Part shown: positions 1 to 8,402 of the stretch, piece after piece
Layout: each line of letters begins with the position of its first letter
How positions within the stretch are numbered: position 1 is the first letter of the stretch
NCBI RefSeq assembly: GCF_033242365.1
Contig: NZ_BTHK01000012.1
Location: forward strand, 27,694 to 91,693
Direction: 5' to 3'
Origin: Lachnoanaerobaculum sanguinis
GTDB taxonomy: Bacteria; Bacillota; Clostridia; Lachnospirales; Lachnospiraceae
DNA: 64,000 nucleotides
Made by a program: the position numbers and the translations under genes
The notes under the pieces: generated by a model
The model's input: the letters and a program-made list of their open reading frames with translations, nothing else
Database searches by the model: none
Told to the model about the DNA's origin: nothing

Positions 1-441
1 ACCCCTCGTTCTCTGCAATCGTTATATACCTGTTCTTATGTGCACTCCATATCTTTACATGCAACATATTATCATTAAAATTTTTTATCAGTTCTAATGT
101 TTCTTCACCTTCAGTTATCTGAAAGGAGCCAAGGGTAGGTAAATCACCTAAAATATATGGCTTTATAACTTCATCATATATATCTAAAAGCGCGGGTTCA
201 GTTTCTATTATTCTGATATTTCCTTCACTATCTGTATACTCCATATTTGCACCGGCATACAACATCATTCTGTATTTCTTCCAGCCATCTTCCATAAATT
301 CTAATGATTCTTTTTTTCTCATATCTTCCAGTTTTTTAGCTCTTTCCTTAAATAAATGATTTCCATATATCAATAATGCTAAGAAAAATATTATAAAACA
401 TAAAACCCATCTAGACTTTAATTTACCCTTTACCCCTATCA
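1..441 (-). CDS. NFNDNM-family membrane-anchored protein, cut by the window edge
   Basis: Function unknown. The gene starts at the ATG ending at 441, behind an AAGGAG ribosome site, and runs off the left edge, so only about 147 residues are visible. An N-terminal membrane helix (about residues 11-29) is followed by a short charged linker and an extracellular or periplasmic-side domain. It is a close paralogue of the genes at 14492 and 16466 and has the same NFNDNM motif before the edge. It starts 12 bases after the DUF4280 gene stops, so the two are probably co-transcribed. Its position right behind a predicted cargo gene would suit an immunity protein; that role is inference. Confidence 0.8.
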
Positions 442-452
442 TAAATGTCTCC

Positions 453-2510
453 TTAAAACTGTTCTTTATATTGTACTTTAAATAAAGATACTAAGCTAAT
501 CGTACTAACTGCCATTTTTTTACTTTCTCCATTCCCATAATCATATATAAACTTTCCGGATTGACCCGTTCTATCGTATCCTATTGTTTCAAGTTCATTG
601 ATATATAAAATATTTTCATCATTTCTCCTATTCATATACTCAAAAACTTCATATATAGTTTTCAATTCCTGAAACTCTTCCAATCCCTCATTCTCAGAAA
701 TAGTCCTGTATCTGCCCTCACGATTATTCCATATCTTTAAGTGCAACATATTATCATTGAAGTTTTTTATCATTTCATTTGTCTCGTAACTGTCAAATAC
801 ACTGACATAATAACTGTAATCATTTCCTAACGCATCAATCTTCATATCTCCCGCAGTCATATTATCATCAGGTGTTAATTTACCACTACTCTTAGAATTA
901 ACTTTTCTATTGTTAAGTTCTCTCTTATACGATAGCCAAGTACTTTCGCTTTTCTTCAATATCGGTGTAGTTCTCAATGTGATAGCTGTATACAATGACA
1001 TACACTCACTCAACCTTATCACATTTGTATTTTCATAGTTTGCCTCCAGATACAATTGTTTATTTGTCTTACTTTCCTTATTGCTTCTCTTTGCATCAGC
1101 CTCACCTGCTGCCAGACCTATTACAGTGCAGGCAACTCCCAATGGTGCTGCAAAAGGTGCTGATGCTAAAGCAGGTATTATTGACAATGCTACTGAAATT
1201 CCCGAAGTTCCCCATGTTATTACAGTTGTCTCTCCGGATTTTTTAGCATCCACACTCCCTACTACCAAATTTGAAATCTCAGCAATACTGTCGAACTTAT
1301 TATCCCCTGAGGTTATATAAATATAAGCCTCCTGTAGTATAGGTGTAACTATATATTTATCTACATCCCTCATATGTATTCCGTCTTGTACTGTAACTCT
1401 TCTTTTCTCAAGCTCTCCTTCGTAATAGCGTAAATTATATACCATTACTCCTGTATTCGACCCACTATCAAACTTAATATTATAAACTCTATCTATATCC
1501 GATACTGTTGTATATATATTCCCTGCCAGCAATATTGTATCCAATAATTTTACGTTTAAAATTTGCATTTTTATAGCATCTACCTCTGTTCTGTCCACAT
1601 CCGGCTTTGCGTCAGAAAATATTTTCTCATTTACATATCGCTTCAACTTGGCAGCAGTATTACCAAGTTTATCCCATGTTGGGGGAAACTTTATATCTAC
1701 CCTGTTACGTAGGCTGCAAAATCTTGCATATGCAGTAGCCCAAGATGCTACATATATAAAGTTATCAAGAAGTGTATATTGATAAAACTGCTCTTCAACT
1801 TCATTTCTATAAAACTGCTTTAAATATGCACAACAAACAATCTTTTTCAGTTTCTCCACATCTGTACATATACATAAATATATTCCCAACTTAATAAGGG
1901 CATCTATCTCATTCTCTTTCATATGTTGTACATTTCTTAACAACAATTTTTTAATAATTAATTCATCCAATGTGCCGTCATCATTTAAAAATCTCGGATA
2001 CTTATTATAGGATGTACTTAGTGTATACTCCTGTCCCGATGTTACAGGTGATATTATTCCTCCATGCTTGCATGGTAAATATGAGTTTGTATCTAAGGCA
2101 TATTTACCGTTTATGGTAACACTCTTTCTAACATTTCTCCATTCTCCAAGTTTAAAACGGCACATATGTTTGCTTACAAGCGGTTCTTCATTCCATTTTG
2201 AACATGAAACAAATCCGTCAAATTTTTTATCATCGGTATTTGCAAGAGCCCCGATTTCACTGCTGTCGGTATAAACACCATGATCTGCACTATTCAGTGT
2301 AGAATAATCACTTCCACGACTACAACAAAGTATTGCACCGTTAACAAGAAATTCTGTGCTTTCATCATTATGTTCTTTCCAATACTGCAACATTTTATCT
2401 TTGATCTTTTTCTCTTCTGCATCTGTAAGCTCCCTTATAGATGCCCCCAAAATCCCTTTTTTCTTACCTAATACTTCATATATCCATTCCGCCTGATTTT
2501 TTTCTTTCAT
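453..2510 (-). CDS. DUF4280 (PAAR-like) cargo protein with an NFNDNM C-terminal domain
   Basis: Probably a spike-tip or cargo protein of a contractile-injection-type particle. Residues about 54-160 match the DUF4280/PAAR-like pattern: paired Cys near 62-63, further Cys at 103, 117 and 147, and a CKHGG turn. The start at 2510 is chosen because AGGAGG lies 5 bases upstream; an upstream in-frame start at 2540 lacks a good site. A middle region of unknown fold is followed by a hydrophobic Gly/Ala-rich stretch (about 429-468) that could be membrane-active. The last 105 residues, from about residue 580, are nearly identical to the C-termini of the neighbouring small membrane-anchored proteins, so the present C-terminus looks acquired by recombination. 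It sits 34 bases behind the vgrG stop, the usual order for tip and cargo genes. Toxic activity is not shown by the sequence. Confidence 0.8.
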   Translation of the reverse strand: MKEKNQAEWIYEVLGKKKGILGASIRELTDAEEKKIKDKMLQYWKEHNDESTEFLVNGAILCCSRGSDYSTLNSADHGVYTDSSEIGALANTDDKKFDGFVSCSKWNEEPLVSKHMCRFKLGEWRNVRKSVTINGKYALDTNSYLPCKHGGIISPVTSGQEYTLSTSYNKYPRFLNDDGTLDELIIKKLLLRNVQHMKENEIDALIKLGIYLCICTDVEKLKKIVCCAYLKQFYRNEVEEQFYQYTLLDNFIYVASWATAYARFCSLRNRVDIKFPPTWDKLGNTAAKLKRYVNEKIFSDAKPDVDRTEVDAIKMQILNVKLLDTILLAGNIYTTVSDIDRVYNIKFDSGSNTGVMVYNLRYYEGELEKRRVTVQDGIHMRDVDKYIVTPILQEAYIYITSGDNKFDSIAEISNLVVGSVDAKKSGETTVITWGTSGISVALSIIPALASAPFAAPLGVACTVIGLAAGEADAKRSNKESKTNKQLYLEANYENTNVIRLSECMSLYTAITLRTTPILKKSESTWLSYKRELNNRKVNSKSSGKLTPDDNMTAGDMKIDALGNDYSYYVSVFDSYETNEMIKNFNDNMLHLKIWNNREGRYRTISENEGLEEFQELKTIYEVFEYMNRRNDENILYINELETIGYDRTGQSGKFIYDYGNGESKKMAVSTISLVSLFKVQYKEQF

Positions 2511-2544
2511 ACGTACCTCCTGCAATGTAGCTCGTATCAATATT

Positions 2545-3648
2545 CTATCCTAAGTATACTTTACTTCCTTTATTGGTTATCCCGTCATTCATTTCTATCT
2601 GAGTTCCGTTTTGTGTTATTTGTACTGATGTCGGCGATATTAAACTTATACCTGCATTACTGCTTTCTATCAGCACTTCAGTTTTTGCAGCTATTGATAT
2701 CATCCCGCTACTTTTTATACTTATCCCCTTATCATCTTTAAGTTCTATACTTGAACCGTTATTATCTGTAATAAGCACACTTTCAGGACTCAATCTGATT
2801 TCCTTCCCTTCTTTATTTTTGAAAAATTTAATTTCAGGATTATCACGACCGCCTGCACTGCCTACATGAAAAGCATTTTGTACATATACATTTTGTTCAT
2901 TTGCATCAGGAAATTTCACTATTACCCTATCTCCGACTTCAGGCATACAATACCAACTCCCTCCTTCAGGTGAAGAATATACTGTAGCGTAGTTTAGGAA
3001 CGCCTTATCATCAGAATTGTTTTCATCCTCATCTATACTCACTTTTACAAGTTCATTTTCGACTTGACTTACCTTTGCAAATAATGCCACACCTATAAGT
3101 TTTTCATTCTGATACGCCTTAGTCTTTACATCACTTTCTTTCATTAATATGTACTCATTAATTACTTCTCTATGTTCCGGTCTGCTGACTCTTGCTACAA
3201 CAGCCTGTATTTCGCCAAAAAATGTCAATCTTTCCCCTATTTCATAATGTTCTCTTACAGCAACCTTATAATATGCCTTGCCTGAATTAAGTAAAGACTC
3301 ATCACCACTGTTAACTCCAAGTTCGTAATATTCCGACCTCAACAGCTTTTCCTGTCTACATGGAAGTCCTATAAAAAACTTAACACCCTCTACACTATAG
3401 TCATGGTATATCACTGTATTAGCCGAGAAGGCTAACCTTTTCAGATACTCCCAATCAGTTTCTTTATACTGACACATAAACCCCTGAGTTTTCTTATCAT
3501 CACCTGAAGTCATTATAAATGCACTGTTATTATAACTTTCTATGATAATATCAATAATATCTCTGTAGCTAACTCCTACATTTTGAAATGTTCTTATATG
3601 CTCTTTTCCATCCATAAGTATACTTTGTGTCATCAAGCCCAAAGTCAT
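2545..3648 (-). CDS. VgrG-like spike protein, N-terminally truncated
   Basis: VgrG/gpD-type baseplate spike of the kind found in contractile systems. The visible 367 residues hold part of the gp27-like region (QYKETDWEYLKRLAF near residue 60), an OB-fold gp5-like section (EVGDRVIVKF, about 235) and a repetitive polar beta-helix-like tail ending KVYLG. VgrG proteins of this type normally have about 80-100 more N-terminal residues. Homologous-looking sequence continues in frame from 3648 back to 3720 with no start codon, then meets a TGA inside the end of the upstream gene. The gene was therefore probably cut by a recombination event and either starts internally at 3648 or is a pseudogene. The DUF4280 gene follows directly. 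Confidence 0.75.
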   Translation of the reverse strand: MTLGLMTQSILMDGKEHIRTFQNVGVSYRDIIDIIIESYNNSAFIMTSGDDKKTQGFMCQYKETDWEYLKRLAFSANTVIYHDYSVEGVKFFIGLPCRQEKLLRSEYYELGVNSGDESLLNSGKAYYKVAVREHYEIGERLTFFGEIQAVVARVSRPEHREVINEYILMKESDVKTKAYQNEKLIGVALFAKVSQVENELVKVSIDEDENNSDDKAFLNYATVYSSPEGGSWYCMPEVGDRVIVKFPDANEQNVYVQNAFHVGSAGGRDNPEIKFFKNKEGKEIRLSPESVLITDNNGSSIELKDDKGISIKSSGMISIAAKTEVLIESSNAGISLISPTSVQITQNGTQIEMNDGITNKGSKVYLG

Positions 3649-3720
3649 ATAGTGAACATCTCTGTTACTTTTTATATTGCAGGAAGTAACAATATAATTT
3701 CTAATCTCCGTTAAAAACTT
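3649..3720 (-). pseudogene. Start-less 5' extension of the truncated vgrG
   Basis: These 24 codons are open and in frame with the vgrG at 2545-3648. They read like the normal VgrG sequence upstream of the YMTLG segment (for example NYIVTSCNIKSNRDVHY), but contain no ATG, GTG or TTG. They overlap the stop codon of the YARHG gene at 3711. This marks the junction where the vgrG 5' end was lost. Confidence 0.65.
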
Positions 3721-4700
3721 TCAATATAATCAGAAATTATCTTTATATTTTCTTTTTCGATGTCATTTAAATCACTCTCTTTAAAACTTTCATTTTCCTC
3801 ATACCAGCTTTTTCTTATAAAATAATTATATTCCGGACTGTTTTTAGTATACATCTTCCCATGCCTGGCATATATCTCTTCACGAGCCATACATGCCGCC
3901 AACTTGGAAAGTTTTTTCAGCTTTTCTAAATTTGATTTGCTGCTGATAATATCCGTATCACTTCCCGTAAAAATCTCATCATTATCATCTGTACTTATAT
4001 ACATACTGATTCTATTACCTCTTGAATCATAGCCATATTTTTTCAAAAATTCTTCATACTCAGGTAGTGAACTATATTCCGGATCAAAAAACACCTTCAT
4101 TTCATTTCCCAAATCATAGTATGCCAAATCATTAAGCCATTGAGAAACTTTAGATATTCTCCATTTATTGTCCTCACACAGTTCCAAATACACCTCACCG
4201 TCACTGATTTCCGGCATATCCTCAGCCAATATTACCTTTTTTACAAATTGAATTTGAACACATATACTCTTTTTATCTTTACTCTTTATGCTAAACTCAC
4301 CTTTTGTATTAATTTTATAATATAGGCTACTACTTAAATCACTTCTTGACGTTCGTGACTGTGTACATCTTCCTCTATAAAACCTTATATCATACATTTC
4401 ACACAAATAATCATAGGCTGCATCTTTAATATAATCTCTATGGTATTTATATAGTTTTTCTTCATCCTCCTTATTTTTAAAGTAATAATCATTATATCCA
4501 TCCGACTCTCTGCAAGATATCTCATCACCAATCTTTTCTCCTGAATCCATAAAATCGGCAATCTCTTTAATAATCTCTATAGCTCTTTCATCAGTCATTT
4601 CAGGATTGTTATCTTTATTTTCAATGGCAACGGTTTTGACATTGAATAACAGAAGTAATATAAAACTTATGCTAATTACACTTAATAATTTATGTTTCAT
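3711..4700 (-). CDS. Secreted YARHG-domain protein
   Basis: A 329-residue protein with an N-terminal signal peptide or signal anchor (hydrophobic residues 5-25), so it is exported. A C-terminal YARHG domain lies at about 262-325, with the defining EEIYARHGKMY motif at 274-284 and a conserved Trp-Tyr pair near 299. YARHG is a small extracellular domain of unknown role in bacterial surface proteins. The middle part (LCEDNKWRISKVSQW, about 174) is shared with the paralogue just upstream, which ends 11 bases before this start. The ribosome site is GGAG, 8 bases before the ATG. The gene lies between two damaged genes and overlaps the vgrG remnant. A role as immunity or adaptor protein for the VgrG system is possible but unproven. 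Confidence 0.8.
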   Translation of the reverse strand: MKHKLLSVISISFILLLLFNVKTVAIENKDNNPEMTDERAIEIIKEIADFMDSGEKIGDEISCRESDGYNDYYFKNKEDEEKLYKYHRDYIKDAAYDYLCEMYDIRFYRGRCTQSRTSRSDLSSSLYYKINTKGEFSIKSKDKKSICVQIQFVKKVILAEDMPEISDGEVYLELCEDNKWRISKVSQWLNDLAYYDLGNEMKVFFDPEYSSLPEYEEFLKKYGYDSRGNRISMYISTDDNDEIFTGSDTDIISSKSNLEKLKKLSKLAACMAREEIYARHGKMYTKNSPEYNYFIRKSWYEENESFKESDLNDIEKENIKIISDYIESF

Positions 4701-4711
4701 ACTCTTTTCTC

Positions 4712-5542
4712 CTAAAACTCTTCCAAATGTGACTTTATAATCTCTAAATTATGCCTTTCAATATCACTTAAATCATCCTCACTGAATTCTTTATTCTCTT
4801 TATACCAGCTCAATCCATTGAAATAATTATATTCTATAGAATATTTCTGATACATTTTCCCATGCCTGGCATATATCTCTTCATAAGCAATATAGGTTGC
4901 AAGTTTAGAAAGATGTTCCAATATATAACTGTCATCTAAATTCTCCAACACATCAAAACTGCTGCTCGCCAAGATCGCGTCCTTTAAAGAATATCTTAAC
5001 ATCTGCATAGATATTCTATTTCCATTTTTGTCATACCCATAATCCCTAATAAAAGTATCATAATCCTCTTTTACATTATTTTGACTGTCAAAAAATTCTT
5101 CTATATATTCTTCCAATTCATAAAACACTAAATCATCATACCATTGAGAGATCTTAGAAATTCTCCATTTATTGTCATCACACAAAGTGAGAAATATCTG
5201 ACCCTTATCTGTATCCGGCATCCCGTCTCCAAGACTGCTGTCTTTATTAAAAACAGCTTCAATACATATTTCATTATTTCTTCTCAACAGAATTTTGTAA
5301 TCTTCTTCAGCTTCCAATTTATACCTGATGGTTCCACCTTCAAATCCTGTTTTCGCCTTTCCCATGCCGGAATTAAACCTTGTGATTTTATACATTGCAG
5401 TCAAATAATTATAAGCACTATCTTTTATATAATTTCTATGATAGATTTCTAATTTATCTTCATCTTCTTTGTTCTTAAAATAGGCAAAGTTTTCCCCGTT
5501 AATACCTTCGACAGCTTCACCCGTTTCTATACCTGTATCCAT
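4712..5542 (-). CDS. YARHG-domain protein, body of a gene split by a stop codon
   Basis: This reading frame (276 residues from an internal ATG) is a paralogue of the 3711-4700 protein, with the same NKWRISKISQW core and a C-terminal EEIYARHGKMY motif. It lacks the signal peptide. In the same frame, upstream sequence to a GTG at 5716 encodes the missing export signal, but a TAA at 5579-5581 interrupts it exactly where the paralogue has Glu (TDERAI against SD-stop-DAI). The internal ATG has no evident ribosome site, so a functional exported product is unlikely unless the stop is suppressed or is a sequencing error. Confidence 0.65.
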   Translation of the reverse strand: MDTGIETGEAVEGINGENFAYFKNKEDEDKLEIYHRNYIKDSAYNYLTAMYKITRFNSGMGKAKTGFEGGTIRYKLEAEEDYKILLRRNNEICIEAVFNKDSSLGDGMPDTDKGQIFLTLCDDNKWRISKISQWYDDLVFYELEEYIEEFFDSQNNVKEDYDTFIRDYGYDKNGNRISMQMLRYSLKDAILASSSFDVLENLDDSYILEHLSKLATYIAYEEIYARHGKMYQKYSIEYNYFNGLSWYKENKEFSEDDLSDIERHNLEIIKSHLEEF

Positions 5543-5716
5543 AAAAGATACTATTTCTTTTACAAGCTTTATTGCATCTTAATCTGAAAGATTTTCTACA
5601 CCATAGTTATAATCAATGAATTTTTCTGTTTTTGAATATTTATTTATCCCGCATCCATAAACAAAACACATCAGCAAGAGTATTATTGTGAATATATGTA
5701 TTTTTTTATCTATCAC
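5543..5716 (-). pseudogene. Orphaned lipoprotein N-terminus of the split YARHG gene
   Basis: A GTG at 5716 has a strong GAGGAGGGG ribosome site. It opens a 45-codon frame with a basic start, a hydrophobic core and a lipobox-like VYGC (Cys 22), then a TAA at codon 46 (5579-5581). Beyond the stop the frame continues into the 4712-5542 protein. Reading through would give about 334 residues, close to the 329 of the paralogue, so this is one gene with one nonsense change. Confidence 0.75.
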
Positions 5717-5848
5717 TTTCCCCTCCTCTCAATAACGGTCTATTCGGTTCATAAATAAAATAGTTTCTCCATAATTACTCTTTTGTTTATATTCATGTCG
5801 TCTTTCAACACATACACAAATATTTTTCACGAAAATAATACTACTCTA

Positions 5849-5877
5849 ATTATAACAAATTCTGCACTATTTTTCAT
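5849..5877 (-). promoter_or_regulatory. Promoter of the YARHG-vgrG-DUF4280 operon
   Basis: On the minus strand a perfect -10 TATAAT (5849-5854) is 17 bases from a -35-like ATGAAA (5872-5877). About 70 bases around it closely match the promoter at 19165-19193, including the downstream AAAAATATTTGTGT-like stretch, which supports function. The transcript would begin near 5842 and reach the GTG at 5716. The rest of 5730-5948 holds nothing else recognised. Confidence 0.6.
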
Positions 5878-5948
5878 TATATTTTAATAATATATGTCAT
5901 ATAGATCTTCTATAAGCAACACATTATTATTAGTTTTTATATAATAAA

Positions 5949-5980
5949 AGCACAATAAAAACTTGTATTTTTATTGTGCT
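5949..5980 (-). terminator. Rho-independent terminator
   Basis: Perfect 13-base arms (5949-5961 and 5968-5980) surround a 6-base loop, followed on the minus strand by a T-rich stretch. It lies downstream of the gene ending at 6117 and upstream of the promoter at 5849-5877, so it separates the two island operons. No gene was recognised in 5984-6116. Confidence 0.75.
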
Positions 5981-6116
5981 CAAAGAGACTACCATACTTT
6001 TCCACTCCATCTGCTTTTTCCGGGCATTTTGCCTTTCCATTATTCCGATATTAAAGTTATCCGTATTTTCAGCTTTCACCTAATATAAATATGATACTGC
6101 CTCCAGGACTATATTC

Positions 6117-6311
6117 TTAGACTCCACCTCGACTTGAGTTGCTCCTGTATGTAATCCTGTCCAATTCCGTATCTTCAACTGTATCATAATTTAAAAAATC
6201 AAAAGAACTTTCCGTATATGGGCTGGGACTTTTACTGTTTATAAATCTAAGTTCTTCCAATTTGTATCCATTTTTCTTTGCTTTTAATACAATTTCCCAT
6301 ATACAGTTCAT
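6117..6311 (-). CDS. Short hypothetical protein, paralogue of 8129-8320
   Basis: A 64-residue frame starting MNCIWEIVLKAK and nearly identical over its first 50 residues to the gene at 8129-8320. The two diverge only after TVEDTEL, near the C-terminus. Both have a clear ATG and lie directly behind leucine-rich-repeat genes, so each pair is probably a duplicated cassette. The abrupt C-terminal divergence suggests both are 3'-truncated copies of a longer gene. I recall longer clostridial hypothetical proteins, some labelled iron-dependent peroxidase, with similar starts, but cannot verify this. Function unknown. Confidence 0.5.
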   Translation of the reverse strand: MNCIWEIVLKAKKNGYKLEELRFINSKSPSPYTESSFDFLNYDTVEDTELDRITYRSNSSRGGV

Positions 6312-6326
6312 ACTTTGCTCCTACTT

Positions 6327-6590
6327 TTAATAATAAATAATTTCCGGGTTCATTCTTAGTAAGTCAAATTCATCAATAAAATATTTACCCTTCATATGTT
6401 TCGGCAGTCTTATGGTTTTTAAGTTTATGCAATCCGACATGCAATAATTATCTACATATTCTATGCTTTCCGGAAATGTTATTGTCGCAAATCCTGTACA
6501 ACTATGAAAAGCAAAACTTTCAACTCTTTGTAGCTTTAGCGGTAAAGTGATTTCTTCTAGACTTACACAGCCGTCAAAAGCTTTTTCATC
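6327..6590 (-). pseudogene. Frameshifted C-terminal leucine-rich repeats of the 6563-8044 gene
   Basis: In the +1 frame relative to the upstream gene, about 85 codons continue the LRR_5 pattern (DEKAFDGCVSLEEITLP, then FHSCTGFATITFPESIEYV and CINLKTIRLPKHM) and end at a TAA at 6327-6329. The frame change falls in a run of seven A (T on the plus strand, near 6593-6599); eight A would join the frames. Restored, the protein would have about 570 residues. Confidence 0.7.
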
Positions 6591-8044
6591 AATTTTTTTA
6601 GTTCACTCCCTTTTGCAAATCTGACTTCTTTTAAATTTTCACATGATCTGAATGCACCAAATCCTATAAATTCCACACTTTTAGGAATCTCCACTGTCTC
6701 AAGTCCCTTTGATTCTGAAAAAACCAATCCTACTATCAGTTTTGTTCCGTCTTGAATTTTTACAAAACTGTCATTTCCTGAATGTTCCAGCAATATGTTT
6801 TGAAAATATTTACAGTGATATTCATCCTGTTCCAAATTTTTAAGCCATAAGGTATTTTTAAAAACACATGCACTTACTTTTTCAGGTGTATGAGACATTT
6901 TTACTTCCTTTAAACTTACACAATTTTCAAATGACCTAAAGCCTATAAAACTTACTGTTTCAGGAATATCTACACTTTCTATATTGCACGCATAAAATGC
7001 CTTACTTCTAATCTTCTCCAATTTGCTTGGTATATTTATATCTTTAAGTTCATGACACTCAGCAAATGCTTCATCTCCTATACAAATAAGACTTTCAGGC
7101 AACTCTGCCGAAACCAGATTCTCCATTCCGGCACAAGCTCCATTTGCTATAACTCTGGTTCCCTCCTTTACCTTGATATCAGAAATCCCCCTATTACACT
7201 TTATTAATACTTTACCTATATAAATATCATTATTCTTATCTGATAAATTCTCTGTATAATACTTCGTTTCATTAAATACCTCTGTCTCTACATATCTTAT
7301 TCCTTCGGACATTTTTATCTCTTCAAGATTCTTGCAGGAATAAAACGCTTTTGACTCTATTTCTTCTACAGAATCCGGAATCTTTATACTTTTAATATTT
7401 TCACATCCTGAAAAAGCCTCTGCCATTATAGACTTTATTCCTTCTTTCATTTCCACTTCTTCTAATCCTTGACAATTTAAGAAGGCTCCTGTAAATATCT
7501 TTTCTATTCCGTCATGAAGTATAATTTTTTTCAAACTTGTACATTCTTCAAAAGTATATCCTTCAATTGCAGTAATACCCAAAGGAATATTTACTTTTTC
7601 CAAACTATGGCAACCTCTAAACGCATTAAATCTCAGTTTTTTTAGATTTTCAGGTAGCTCTATGGCTTTTAAATTAACACAGTTTCTAAATGCACTTTCT
7701 TCAATATTCTTTAGATTTTTAGGCAATTCTATATGCTCTAATTGATAACAATCTTCAAAAGCAGAATCGCCTATAGTTTCGATTGTTTCAGGTAATTCTA
7801 CACTTTCTAGTTTTGTACATTCTCTAAAAGCATTATCACCCAGTTTTGTAACACCTACAGGAACTGTAATTTGTTTTATACTTGACCTTCTCTCAATTAT
7901 TCCGCTTTCAATTCCTATTAACACATTGTCTTTTATTATAAGTTTAGATTTTGTATGAGTAGAAATATACAGTAAAATGACTGTTAGTATCGGGATTAAT
8001 ACTATAAATCTATATCGTCTCTTTCTACGCCTGCTTCTATGCAT
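6563..8044 (-). CDS. BspA-type leucine-rich-repeat surface protein, C-terminus frameshifted
   Basis: A membrane-anchored, cell-surface protein. A very basic N-terminus (RSRRRKRRYR) and one hydrophobic helix (about residues 13-28) form a signal anchor. About 18 repeats of the LRR_5/BspA type follow (pattern AFxxCxxLExVxLPxxLxxI), typical of treponemal-type repeats used in adhesion or protein binding. The start at 8044 is chosen for its GGAGA site; the TTG at 8059 has none. The last codons (KKLMKKLLTAV) are out of character and result from a shift in a seven-A run; the natural C-terminus lies in the other frame down to 6327. It is a paralogue of 8403-10022. Confidence 0.8.
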   Translation of the reverse strand: MHRSRRRKRRYRFIVLIPILTVILLYISTHTKSKLIIKDNVLIGIESGIIERRSSIKQITVPVGVTKLGDNAFRECTKLESVELPETIETIGDSAFEDCYQLEHIELPKNLKNIEESAFRNCVNLKAIELPENLKKLRFNAFRGCHSLEKVNIPLGITAIEGYTFEECTSLKKIILHDGIEKIFTGAFLNCQGLEEVEMKEGIKSIMAEAFSGCENIKSIKIPDSVEEIESKAFYSCKNLEEIKMSEGIRYVETEVFNETKYYTENLSDKNNDIYIGKVLIKCNRGISDIKVKEGTRVIANGACAGMENLVSAELPESLICIGDEAFAECHELKDINIPSKLEKIRSKAFYACNIESVDIPETVSFIGFRSFENCVSLKEVKMSHTPEKVSACVFKNTLWLKNLEQDEYHCKYFQNILLEHSGNDSFVKIQDGTKLIVGLVFSESKGLETVEIPKSVEFIGFGAFRSCENLKEVRFAKGSELKKLMKKLLTAV

Positions 8045-8128
8045 ATTTTCTCCGCACAATTATCTTATTCTCCATTCATTGTTTTTTAAGCCATTACCTA
8101 GTTTTTCAATATTCTCTGCTTTTTATCA

Positions 8129-8320
8129 TTATCTTCTGTACTGTATCCTGTCAGTAATATTATTCACTTCCAATTCCGTATCTTCCACCGTATCATAATT
8201 TAAAAAATCAAAAGAACTTTCCGTATACGGGCTGGGGCTTTTACTGTTTATAAATCTAAGTTCCTCCAATTTATATACGCTTCTTTTTGCTTTTAATACA
8301 ATTTCCCATATACAGTTCAT
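8129..8320 (-). CDS. Short hypothetical protein, paralogue of 6117-6311
   Basis: A 63-residue frame starting MNCIWEIVLKAK, nearly identical to the 6117-6311 product until TVEDTEL, after which it reads EVNNITDRIQYRR. No signal peptide or membrane segment is seen. It lies between two leucine-rich-repeat genes on the same strand. It is probably another shortened copy from a duplication; function not recognised. Confidence 0.5.
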   Translation of the reverse strand: MNCIWEIVLKAKRSVYKLEELRFINSKSPSPYTESSFDFLNYDTVEDTELEVNNITDRIQYRR

Positions 8321-8402
8321 ACTTTGCTCTCGCTTCCTACACCTACTTTATATAACTATTTTCCAAAACGCCTACTTTTCCAATAGTAATGACTTATACA
8401 TC

